Shown here: piece after piece, positions 21,934 to 33,120 of the stretch
Numbering within the stretch: position 1 is the first letter of the stretch
How the letters are laid out: every line of letters begins with the position of its first letter
From: Globisporangium splendens
Lineage: Eukaryota; Oomycota; Peronosporomycetes; Pythiales; Pythiaceae
Reading direction: 5' to 3'
DNA length: 64,000 nt
Assembly (NCBI GenBank): GCA_006386115.1
Contig: VFIW01000015.1
Span: 62,001 to 126,000, forward strand
Position numbers and translations under genes: made by a program
Notes under the pieces: model-generated
Seen by the model: the letters and a program-made list of their open reading frames with translations, nothing else
What the model was told of the DNA's origin: nothing
Databases searched by the model: none

Positions 21934-24900
21934 TAGCAAGTGGAACGGCATGTGCTTATCCTACTGCGATCAGTGACTACAACCACCTTGCTGAGGCGAA
22001 TCGGCAATATCTGGTAGGCTTTCTCACGCGAGAACGATCCACGCAGCTGCTAACTAATGCGAGTGATGCCTCGATACCGCTCGCTGGAGATAACACAAAT
22101 GGTGCCTCAAGCACGAAAGACTGGACCCGACCCGACAACTTTTTGCTGGATATCCATATTAACGAACCTGGCCCTGCGCTTTCGACCCACAATTTGGTTT
22201 ACTCAGCAATCAAAAAGCACGTTCGTGAGCTCGAATCCAGCCACCTTGTGATTCCTGCGCCAGCGAAATACCAAGTCATCCGACGGCCGTCGGAGCGCTT
22301 TCAGATTTACGCTCCTCCTGTAGCTGAAGAAAGCCGTCACGGATCGAATCAACATGAGAAAGACGAACCTAACGAACGTGGTGTTGAAAAGGGTTCTGTT
22401 GAGGATTTGATGACATTGCCTTCATCGGACTCAACGGACCGTCCACCCGTTCCTGCGACTCGATGGATCATCCCTGCTCGCTCCAAAGTCGATCTATTGG
22501 TTCAATTTTCTTCCTCTGACGTTGGAATCTTCGATTGCAACCTAGGATTTGAGATCGCGGGAGTGTGTCGAGAGTTTACGCTCTTTTGTCGAGGCGTGTG
22601 CACGGTGCCAACGATCAACAGCGATCCACGGAATGTGTTTATGAGTCGTATCAAGAGTCATCCGGAGCACGTGTTCATGCAGGAGAAGTTTGTGCTGTCG
22701 AAAAACCAGTTTGAATTTGGACCGCTCATTGCACTTCCTGTGGCTGCGAGAAAAGTGCCTGAAACCGAGTCCGAGTGTGCCCAACTACTCAAGACCAGCG
22801 CAAACAGTGTCGAGGTATTTCGCATGTCAAACTCGAGCTTGTTCCCTCTACGCGTTGGTTTTACCCTGGAGAAAACGGACAGCGATCCTGCGTTTGCAAT
22901 GTATCCTTCTTTTCTCGATATCCCCGAGGGAGAAACCGGAGAAGTGAAACTGCGGGCGAGCCCTACACGTGATGGGCTTCAAGAAAATACAACCGTGTGT
23001 TGTGTCTCGGACAATCCAGAGCCGATCCTATTCTCCGTGAGTTGCTTTGGATGCACGCCAGCTTTGCAGCTACGGGGACCGTGGGAGCAACCAGCTGCGA
23101 ACAGCACATCAGAGAGCGATGCGTCGCCACGAGATTCGTCTTCTGCGAAGCCCATTCTGGACTTTGAGCAGCTGTTGCTTAAGCGACAGGAAGAGAAGAC
23201 GTTTTTCATCGAAAACGTCTCTCCCCTCGCTGTGTCCTGGTCTCTCCTTTGCGGAGATTTACCTCCAGATTTCCGCGTATTCCCCATGGAAGGCACAATC
23301 AAATCCCTCCAGAAAGCGTCTGTCCTTGTTGTCTTTACAGCTAACACCAAAGCTGTCTACAAACTGTCGATCCAGATTCAGTTCTCAGATGCTGAAAGCG
23401 CGTTAAAAATCAGCGACCGAAATCGTGTTGTACCCTTAGTGATCGCTGCTGAGGTGTATAAGATTGAAGTGAGCTCCTTTGAGAAAGAGAGCGCAGCAAC
23501 AGCAGGGATTGGAAACACGAGCAGTGGGTCGGCGACGACAGCGAATGGCGACGGAAGTCTTGACTTTGGTCTTGTTCGCGTCGGTGAGAGCCATTCCCGA
23601 TCGTTCACGATTCGAAATCGCGGAAAGTACAACATCAAGTACGTTCTCAGTATTCGAACCCATGCGTCGCGAGAACTGTTTAAAGTCGAGCCCAGTGAAC
23701 TGATTCTCGAACCAGACAAAGTGTCAAGCGTCAATGTGGCATTCTTCTCCAAACGTGAAGTCACACTAAGGGATTGCAAGGATATCAAATGTACGATCAT
23801 CGAGATGATCTCAGGCGAGCCGTGCCGTGAGTTCACAGTGTCCACGACGGTTCGGTCCGTCTTTAGCGTGTTTCGCATCCAGCCGAATCGGGGAATCAAC
23901 TTTGGCCCTCACAAATACAACGATCTCGCCAAATCCAAACGTATGGAGGTCAGAAACGACGGCGAGTTTCCATTCAAGTTTCGCATTCGACCCCCAACGA
24001 AGAGTGCCGCTGCTAGTGGTTCCCCCGATGACGATTCGCTTAGCCTTGGCACACTGTTGAACCTGGCAGTACTGAATATTGGCCAGTTTTCGGTATCACC
24101 TGATTGCGGGAGCGTCGATCCAGGTGTCACCGTCGGCGTCGATGTGACGTTCCAGCCAATCGATTGCAAAGTGTATCGCGAGTTTATCCATATTGAGATC
24201 TCGGGGCGCAATATGCTGGGTCCTGTAGGTGCTGATTCATTGCAGTATGAGTTGGCCGGTGAAAGTTGCTTTCCTGGCATTACTACCAACGACTTTGAGA
24301 GTATATTCGAAGGGCAGATTGTCGTGCGCTCACTTGGACTGGATTGCGCTACTGCGCCTGCCCAGCAGCAACGGCAACCCTCGTCGTCGTCCTCGAATGC
24401 ACTCGGTTTCAGTATGTTGGGGATCCAGAGTGTCGTGTTCCCCGAAAAAGAGCAAATCTTTTCCTTCGGGACACTGATCGCAGCAGCAAACTCCAAAGGT
24501 ACCGTGGAGCGGTTTGAGATCACGAATCCGACAAAGGTGACTACCACCGTGCAGTTTCAAGTAAGCAATAGCTCGCATGGGTCTGGGTTTGTCAGTGAAG
24601 TAGCGCCGGTGCAGGCGTTCACGGTTCAACCATCCGTGTGGGAGATCCCGCCATTGGAGCACCGGTTTGTCAGTGTGTACTTTAAGCCAACGACCATTGC
24701 ATCGTACCAGGCTGTGTTCACAGCAAAAGTGGACGAAAGTCCACCGCAAGTCACAGCACAATCTTTGACCAACGATGCACTACTTCAGTTTGAACTTCGT
24801 GGAGAAGGTATGATGCCCTGTGTGTCCATCTTGGAACCGACGCAGCGTGATGCTAGCGGGATGTTGGTGCTCAATTTCGGTCGCGTGCGCGTATCCAAGT

Positions 24901-25496
24901 CAAAGGATTTGTCGATTATTTTGCGCAATGACGGCATCCTTTCCTCCACGGTGCTGTTTTCTCTTGCATCGAATCCCAATTTTTTTTTTGCGCTTGGGAA
25001 TGGCTCCGTGTCCATCGCACCGAAGGCTACCGAGACACTTTCCATTCAATTCAAACCCCAGAAAATGCATGACGAGGCGACGACGTCCCTTTTGAAGATC
25101 GCGGTGCACAACAATCCTTTTGACGAGGCAACCGTGGAACTTACCGGCACTGGGTACAAAGGAGATTTGGTGTTTGAAGATTTGCCATTAGGACACGATA
25201 ACGAACTCCACTTTGACGACATCCAGCTACTTTCAGAGCACCATCACAATTCGCAGCAGGATGGAAACGCGGCGGCAAGAGCAACTGATGCCAAGGTGTT
25301 TTCCCTTTACAATCAAACCAGCGACACAGTACGCTTTGCGTGGCCAAAAACGATGCCACCGTTCTCATTCACTCCGGTAGTAGGTCATCTCCTGCCGAAA
25401 TCATACAAGCTCATCACTGGGACGTTCTCACCCGACTCGCTCGATATGAAGCACGCGGTGATTTATCATGCACATCCTATTGCACTGCAGGCTTAA
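21909..25496 (+). pseudogene. HYDIN segment: central ASH repeats
   Basis: Second long section, in a frame different from the preceding one. It resumes with FREQLEALIASGTACAYPTA and SDYNHLAEANRQYL, a stretch conserved just after the P-loop domain in HYDIN. It then continues as ASH repeats (LDFGLVRVGESHSRSFTIRN, INFGPHKYNDLAKS, LNFGRVRVSKSKDLSI) to the TAA at 25494-25496. The same frame continues beyond the stop as RIAYKDPAAVQ. Confidence 0.85.
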
Positions 25497-28400
25497 CGCA
25501 TTGCGTACAAAGACCCTGCCGCTGTCCAGTCATCTTCTTCCAGTGGTTGGGACGAAAATGCACGCACCGTGACTTTTGAAGGCAGTCAACTAGGCGTGTC
25601 TGGCGCTGACGAGACACTTGCTGAACCAGCATTCGAGACCATCGGGGCTCCAGCCGTGATCGCGTTAAGCTGCTTTGCTGCTGCAGATGCACTTTCGTTC
25701 GATTGCGACACGACATCGATTACATTTAAGCGCACCTTCATGCTCCAAGCGTGCAACCATTGCAACTCGATTCACAACAAAAGCAAAATCAAACTGGTCT
25801 ACTCGTGGCGCTTCGAGCGTGCTTTTGGCGCCGATGCTGACGGCTTCCTCCCTAATGTATCAGCATTAAGTGGGAGTGTGGACGATGATTGTCCGTTTGA
25901 GATTAGCCCTGAGGCTGGTACCATCGCGGCGGAGACAAACCAAGTGTTTACCGTCAAGTTTGCGCCAGTGGAAGTTGACGACTACCACTATACGTTGGTA
26001 CTGGAGGCTGAATCCGCTCATGACGACGACGATGCCTCCAGGACCTTGCGAATCGATATCCGAGGCACATCGCTTCGTCCAGCATGCCATTTTGACGTCG
26101 AGCGCAGTGATTATGCGCAGCGACGTGCGCCGCACCTCGTTGGACCGAATGGCGAGCTTGGACACTGGACCATTCCGTCAAGGTAATCGAAATGGAATCG
26201 CTGGGCGTGCGCGTGCGCAACACGCGGCGGTTCTATGTCGTGAACCCCACAAACGTCTCGTACGAGTTTACATGGACGCCAGAAGCCGAGGTGAACCCGT
26301 GCTTCCGATGTGCGACCCCGAAAGGACTGATGCTGGCAGGGAAGCGATGTGAGATGATTTTTGAATTCACGCCGCAGCAACTCGAGTTGCAAGAAATGTT
26401 TTGGCGGTTCCAAGTCCCGCACTTCCAAGTCAATCAGCTCTTCCTCTTTGTCGGCACGACGACAGAACTGCGCGTGATCTTGGACCGTGGCAGCGTGAAT
26501 TTCAATACATTGCTGATCGGTACGAAGGCGTCCCAGAGCATCGCGTTGGTGAACCACGAGCACATCCCGTTCAACTTTGTGTTTGACAAATCGTCACTGG
26601 ACTTTGCGAACGAGGTGCCGGCACTGCACGTTCACCCGCTGAGCGGGGTGATTCCGCCAAACAGCCACTGCAACATTGACATTGAGTTTGAGCCAACCGA
26701 AGAGAAGACGTGCAACTTTAATCTGAACTGTATTGTCAAGCGCAAGCCGATGCGGCTCTCACTGAACGTCAAAGGGGAAGGATACAGCATCCACGACGCT
26801 CTTACTATCGCATCTGATGGTCAAAACGAGACGCGTTCGGCGATTCTCGGCGTCGGCAACCTGGCCGACTTTGGCGTAGTGCGCGTGGACGAAGAGCTGC
26901 AACGTTGTGTCGTGATTCACAACAGGGGCAAATTCAACTTTGAGTTCAACTGGAATGCTCAAAAGTCCCCAGTCGGATTTCCCATCGAGCCGATGCAAGG
27001 CACCGTCAAGAAAACTGATAAAGTGACATCCAAGCTTCTCTTTGCTCCGAGTATCTCGGTCCTCTCGCCACGGGAAATTGTGCTTCGCCCCAAGGAGACA
27101 GCAGATATTGAGTTCAAGTTTGCTCCCACAAAGCGGACCCCAGTATTCCAAAAGGACGTATTCCTGAACATTGCTGGAAGTAAGAAGAAGCTCGTGACGC
27201 TCTCGGGTTGCTGTCAGGGTATGGAAGTAGCGCTGGACACCGACACGCTGTCGTTTGGTACTGTCTATCTCGGTAGTCAGCTTGTCCGCAAAGTGCGACT
27301 GCAAAACCGTGGCGATGTCGCGGCCAAGTTTCAATGGAATCCACGAGCATTTACGCCAGATTTCACGATTTCCCCGACCGAAGGCATGGTCGCGCCAAAC
27401 TACCACAAGACGCTCGAGATCACGTTCAAGCCCACAGCAGTGAATCCAGACTTGCGGTACGACCACTTGGCGTGCATCTTGGAAGGTGCGTTGCCCGTTT
27501 TTCTGACACTCGTAGGTGGGTGCATCAAACAAGCGACCTCGTCGATCCATGACATCTACTTTGAATCTCGTGTTCGTGAGTCCGCGACAAAGCAGATCGT
27601 GGTCGAGAACACGTCCACCTCGCTGTGGAATTTGTTTCCAGTCGTCACGGGCGATCACTGGTCGTGCCAGGAAAATGTCACGATCCCGGCTGAGGGCAAG
27701 GCGGCAGTGGACATCGTGTACTGTCCATTGCGAATGACAAAGAAGCGATCTTCGGAGACCAAAGTTGATGATAGCACTCGCCACCACCCCGAGCAGCTCG
27801 AAGGGTCTATTTTCTTTGCGATTCCAGACGGCACCGCACTGCTCTGCAATGTGTTTGGTAAAGCCACCGCTCCAGCGTCCGCAGGCACCACCAACGTGTC
27901 GACGCCAGCCAAGAAAACGCTGTCGATTGCCGTGCCGATGAAAAATTGGCTGAAAACAGCACAAACACTCGATGTCGTGGCCAATAAACCGAATGGGAGT
28001 GAGTCGGTGCGTGCTCAAGGACCATCGTCGATCACAGTGCAAGGCTATGCGACGCGAAATTACAATCTCAAGTTCTTCTCGTATACAGAGGGCGTTATTG
28101 CCTTAACGCTGCGCTTCATGAACCCAGAGAATGGTGAGTACGTGGTCTATGACGTCAATGTCACAGTAACACAAGCGACCGAGATTGAGGCGCTCCAGTT
28201 TGAAGCACCGGTGCGCCAGTCGCTCAAGAAAACCATCACGATCGAGAATCCCTTCGACGCTACACGCGTCGTGGCTTTCGCCGATCCAGAAAACTGGTGG
28301 CGATGCTCGAATCCAGCGATTCGCGTGCGTCAACTCACCGAAATCACGGGTCGCCTTGAAGGCTTGTACGAGGTGGAGTATCGTCCGACGTTGCACTTGA

Positions 28401-29152
28401 ACACTCCTGTGGAGGCGTCGCTCACGATCAGTTTTACAGAACTGGGCGAGTTGGTGTTGGCGACCCAGCCAGCAGGTGTGGAACGCATTTTGCATTTCAA
28501 GGCGCCGCTGGGTGGATCGCAAACCCAGAGCTTTGCGTTCACGACGTTCTCGGACAAACCGACCGATGTGGTGTGTTCAGTACAGCAACCAACGTTTTTC
28601 TCGGTGCCGAGTGCTCTGAGAATCGATGGCACAATGGACTGGGAGGGCAAAAACCATGTTGTGCAGATTAAGTTTGAACCTGAGGCACTCGGCGAGATTC
28701 GAGACACACTCACGTTATTTGCCGACACGGTCGGGGAATACAAATGCACACTTCACGGCGTCTCGGTACCGCCATTGCCACAAGGTCCGATTGTGTTTGC
28801 GGAAAGCTCGACACGAGAGATTGAGTTTCGGAATATGTTTTCCATGCCCAAGGACTTTGAAGTCGTGGTCGACAACCCGCGTTTCACGCTCTCGACGAAA
28901 TCGCTCTCGATCCCTGCCAAGTCGAGCAAAGTGACCACAGTCAAGGTAGATCCGTCCGCTTTATCGTCGTCGGCTTCGGGAGTGACTACCTCAGCAGCGA
29001 CTGCAGGGAAACCAGCGCCAACGAGCTCGTCCCAGGGGGCACCCCCAAGTCTTCTCACCGGAAAGCTGTTTGTGTCATGTCCGTCACAGAAAGAGCTGCC
29101 GTCATGGGTGTACTATCTCGAAGCAACAGCGTCAAGTGCAGCAATAACCTAA
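25497..29152 (+). pseudogene. HYDIN segment: C-terminal ASH repeats
   Basis: From 25497 the frame stays that of the preceding section until a TAA at 26184-26186. HYDIN-like reading (VIEMESLGVRVRNTRRFYVV) has already resumed one frame over by about 26165, and from there is open for about 980 codons to the natural-looking stop at 29150-29152. Repeats continue (LADFGVVRVDEELQRCVVIH, LSFGTVYLGSQLVRKVRL). The 3' end converges on STN1 with 51 bases between the stop codons. Confidence 0.85.
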
Positions 29153-29203
29153 GTCCATTCATGGACTTTTCGAGTTCCAATTTTCTAACAATATATAGAA
29201 TCC

Positions 29204-30713
29204 TCACGTTTTTGGTTCTGTCTCCTCCACCACCTGGAAACGCTGTGAATCCTCGTGTTGCGTGATCTGGTTGGCTCGCAGCAGCCGCTGGAGCGCGAGT
29301 TCGAGCCATTCGAGCGGCAGGCGCTGGAATTTCGGCTGGGAGAACACCCAATCGGCCAGTTCGACCACCAACAATCCGTTTGGTTGATCTGTGAAATAAT
29401 CAGAGAGGCATGAAGCATGGTGAGAGGCTGCTCCTATCAGAAATTATTACATGGATATTCTCGTCTCCTTCCGTTACCTTGGAGCACGCGTAGCAGCGCT
29501 GGCCGCAGCACAAAGTCAAAGCTCAAGAGCACGTGGCGATCCGTCTCGGTGTCTTCGAGAAACAGTAGCCCTGTGTTGCGTAAAATAGCAAACACTTTGC
29601 GGAGGTTTCGAAGCAGAGTGTGCTTCGTCATGGAGTCATGTGACCCGCTTCTTGCTTCTTCTCTGACGGTTAGTTGCTCGAGTATATCGGTGAACACGAC
29701 GCGGACAGCATGAACCTCGCCGTCGTGGACAGCTTTGATGCCTGTCTGCTGCTGCACTTGCCGTTGCTCGTGGAGCCAGGCGTCGAGCGTGGTCAGCAGC
29801 AATTCGTCATGAACGGCGCGCGTCTCACGGTTCAAGAAACGCGACTTCGCGTCGGCGTCCACGTTGAGGTCGAAAAACGCGTGCAGCACGATTCGATCCC
29901 ATGTGTCGGTCTCTTGGTGGTGGTAGCGATGGGACGTACTCATAGTGCTGTCTCCTTCCACTCTTTGCCCACTAGAGAACGTCGTTGACGTCGCGGCGCT
30001 GGCCGAGTACACCTCCCTCGAGAGCTCCATAACGTGCACCCAATGCAGCAGCTCTTCGTTCGGGTCGTCCACCTTGGAGAGACGAACGACTCGGATCTCA
30101 CGCATCCTACAATCATGTGCAGGCATTAGCAAATAAAACAGCTTCTTGTCCAGTATGCAATGCAACAGTCGGATACTCACGGCGCCGATGCGTCGTTGTG
30201 CCAGCTCTTGTCCATGTTGAGCTTCCCCTCCACGTGCACGAGATCGCCCAGCGCCACGGTCTTTTGCCATAAAGACGCGTTCCAGAGCACGGCCTTGACC
30301 AGCGCCGTGCCATCGTCCACAAAAAACTCCACTGCAAATACAACAGCACATTATTCTATGCGTTAGTAGTCTGCGTAGGCAGTAAGCCACCATACCATGA
30401 TACGTACCGCGTTCTGCGCGCTCTTGGATGGACACGAGGACACCAATCACTTGCGCCTTGGTGATCAGTCGCGCGCGCCAGATGCCGTCCTGCCGCCATT
30501 TCCACGAGTGGCTGCCTGAGATGACATCAAACTCGACGAGCTCATGCGTGATCTGGTGCGCGAACAGCTTCACGTAGCTCTACAGCAAGACAGAGAGCGT
30601 GAGGTGCTCTATACAGACATTGCTGCAGGGGCGTCGGTAGTAGTGTGGATGGCCGCGCATTTGACGCGTACCCATGTGAGCGGATCCTTGCCGGCGTGTG
30701 ACGTTGGCGCCAT
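29204..30713 (-). CDS. STN1: CST complex subunit STN1 homologue
   Basis: Five exons, 30713-30672, 30579-30408, 30331-30181, 30106-29478 and 29388-29204, give 392 aa. The N-terminus (DPLTWSYVKLFAHQI) and the OB-fold (AQVIGVLVSIQERAE, VEFFVDDGTALVKAVLWN, LGDLVHVEGKL, IRVVRLSKVDDPNEELLHWV) follow the STN1 order, including the VDD-T-V-C/LW strand and the R-D-P-EL-HW/WN turn. The last exon looks like the second winged-helix domain (LLVVELADWVFSQPKFQRLP). STN1 works with CTC1 and TEN1 to cap telomere ends and recruit DNA polymerase alpha for fill-in. All splice borders keep frame. The call rests on the OB-fold pattern; an RPA2-like protein is the main alternative but lacks the long C-terminal part. 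Confidence 0.75.
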
Positions 30714-30927
30714 TTTGAGTTGTCGTGCGCACTTAATCATCGCAGTGCGAACCTTGCTGCACAAATTCAATGAACGGACTTCAGTGATGTTCACACTCCG
30801 GACTAGTATTTGCAAGGACTGAAAAACGATCAATACCGGTATTCCAGAACTGACACATACCGGTATTTGTATCCGGACTTCTATTCTTTAGCAGAATTTC
30901 GTTCGTCCATCAAGTGGGCAATTGAAA

Positions 30928-33083
30928 ATGCTGGGAAGCATGCAGCGGCGCCGCATGTGGTGGTCGTCATGGTGGCCAATGAACAGCAGCACAGCGAGAC
31001 GTTTCTCCACAGTTAAACCACAGCGCACTGCTGCTGCCAGCGCCAGTGCCTTGGCGCTGGATGCCGTGTACCGCACGCTCCTGGACGTGAGCAATCCCGA
31101 CGAGCGCATCCAGCTCACACCGGCGCAGACCATGGCCGTGAGCTGCGCGACGCGCGGCTTCTCCGTGTTTCTGCATTTGCCCACGGGTGCCGGCAAGAGT
31201 CTCGCGTTCCAGGCGCCTGCTCTCGCCGCACCGCCAGGCAAGACAACGCTCGTAGTGTCGCCGCTCATCGCACTCATGCACGTACGAACGATAGGAATCC
31301 GCTTCCTTGATATTTGAGATTGCACCTTGTCTAATGCAACTGTGTATAGGATCAAGTGAATGCGCTCAAGCGGAAGGGCGTGAATGCAGTGCAGGTCTCC
31401 GGCGAGGACCGCAAGCGCCAATCTACGTCGCCGACGTCGCTCGCGCAGCTGCTGACAAACCAGCGGCTCGTGTACACGACGCCGGAGTTCCTACTGCAGA
31501 ACAGCGAGATGCAGCAGTGGGTCCGCGCCGTGGCCGAAGAGGAGCGCATCGAGCGCATCGTGCTGGACGAGGCGCACTGCGTGCTCGAATGGGGCAACAC
31601 GTTCCGCCCATCGTATCTGCAGCTGAGTCAATGGCGCACCAAGTTCTTCAGCGCGCTGCCCATGACGCTCGCGACGGCGTCCGTGACCGATGAGGAGATC
31701 GCGCAGCTCGCCGACATTTTCCACGTTCAGCTTGTGACAAGTGGTGCTGCGCTGAGTACTGAGGAAAGCGATGGCGTCGCTGGCGCAAAACCTCAGGATG
31801 GTAATGCACCACGCGCGGCGCCGCATGAGCAGATGGTAGTCATCCAGCAGGTCACAGATCGCGCCAATTTACGGATCGAAGTGCTTCGCAAACGAAGTGG
31901 TGGAGATGCTGGTGCTTCCGCTGCAGCCACCATCGCCAAGCGTGTGCAGCAATACCCGACCATCGTGTACTGCTTGACGCGTCGTGAGACCGAGGACGTG
32001 TGCCTCTCGCTGGTTCGTCTCGGGTGCCATGCGGGTGTGTACCACGGCGGTCTCCCTCGGAAACGCCGCGAGTTCGTGCGCAAGCAGTGGATGGGTGGTC
32101 AGCTCTCGATTATTTGTGCAACAAGCGCCTTTGGGGTACGTTTGGCTTACTGTGTGCTTAGTGATAGAGAGTCTGCCTGCTGACTTCGTTGTGATTGTTG
32201 TTGTAGATGGGAATCGACCGCTCCGACGTGCGGTTCGTTGTGCACCACTCACTCCCGCTGTCGCTCGCGTCGTACTTGCAACAAATCGTACGTATTTGCC
32301 TTTTGTTAGAAGCTCTCCGTGTAAACGATACCATGACACTGATGACGTGGATCCTCATTCTTTTGTATGCGCCATAATTCATCACAGGGACGAGCAGGAC
32401 GGGATGGGCAACCTGCCGTGTGTCTGCTGCTGTATGACGAAAGCGATAAGAGTCGCGCGAACGCGATCACAAGCGAACGGAGCGATCTGGACTCGTCCAT
32501 TTCGAGTTTTCATGTCTCGAATGGGAGTTCGCACGTCGATCTGGAAGAAATGGCTGCTTTTTGTGAGACTGCAGGGTGTCGAAAAGAGTTTTTGTATGCC
32601 TACTTTGGCTTCCCGTTCCACGCTGCCGAGTGTCCTCGTGATTGCAATTGCGGCCAACTGGATAAAGAAGACGACTGGAGGGCGGCTTATACTGCTGCGA
32701 AGCTACTAGAGACTACCGACAGCCAAGATCTGCTGGCTCGTCATCATGACGAAGACGACGGACTCGAGGCTGTGAACGCAAAGTCAAAAGGTCGGGTGGA
32801 GTATCTCTATCAGCGCGTGCTCTCCGAGACCAAGAAACTGGGGCTCCCCAAACGCGAAGCTCTCTCTCGACGCGTCGTACAAGTACGTTGTTACCAAAGC
32901 CTCAATGTTTTTTTTCTGTAAGCAATTTCATGTGATGTATGGGACCTGTGCGCTAACTGTTTGCTTTTGTTTCTACAGGACATTCTGGCGCGTCAACCGC
33001 CCACTGAGGAAGAGATGGCGGCGCTGCGTGGGGTCGGCGCGCAAAAGGCGAGTCGGTACTTCTCTATTTTCCAATGGGATTAG
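30928..33083 (+). CDS. RecQ-family DNA helicase
   Basis: Five exons, 30928-31281, 31350-32135, 32207-32287, 32388-32882 and 32979-33083, all in phase 0, give 606 aa. RecQ motifs are in order: motif 0 LTPAQ, Walker A PTGAGKSLAFQAPA, TTPEFLL, Walker B/DEAH VLDEAHCVLEWG, motif III ATASVT, SAFGMGIDRSDVRFVVHH, and QIGRAGRDGQPA (motif VI). A Cys-rich zinc site follows (CRKEFLYAYFGFP, ECPRDCNCG). The C-terminus (EEEMAALRGVGAQKASRYF) resembles an HRDC-type helix-hairpin end. It unwinds 3'-5' DNA structures in repair and recombination. Three in-frame ATGs (30928, 30940, 30979) are possible starts; the first was used. The unusual PAQ in motif 0 still keeps the Gln. The stop lies 37 bases from the convergent SLC37 gene. 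Confidence 0.88.
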
Positions 33084-33120
33084 CGCATTCTGCCATTTTC
33101 GTTTCTCGCTTGGCGCCGCT

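Larger units (their letters stand above)
15311..29152 (+). pseudogene. HYDIN: HYDIN homologue, disrupted
   Basis: A 13.8-kb reading of about 4,600 codons matching HYDIN, the giant central-pair protein of motile flagella. A first exon (15311-15336) joins 15423 onward. The protein is a chain of ASH/MSP-type beta-sandwich repeats. An early block reads DIPDEIHFGLCPVKMATNKV, and the HYDIN-specific P-loop domain (IIVGPPRCGKST, about 21136-21168) is followed by LLTQVLEWRLSQPD and a short coiled coil. Lesions are an in-frame TGA at 15892-15894, TAA at 16807-16809, TAA at 25494-25496, frame changes between about 21720 and 21930, and one at about 26150-26190. Between lesions the frames stay open for 290-1,700 codons, so decay is recent. 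No intron fits across the lesions. Sequencing error could explain the indels, less easily three clean stop codons. Confidence 0.85.

Noticed and set aside
26759..28042. 427-codon minus-strand frame inside the HYDIN locus
   Set aside because: Arg/Leu/His-rich shadow of the HYDIN frame, which shows clear ASH repeats.
31307..31693. 128-codon plus-strand frame in the RecQ gene
   Set aside because: Overlaps exon 2 in another frame; the helicase motifs are in the annotated frame.
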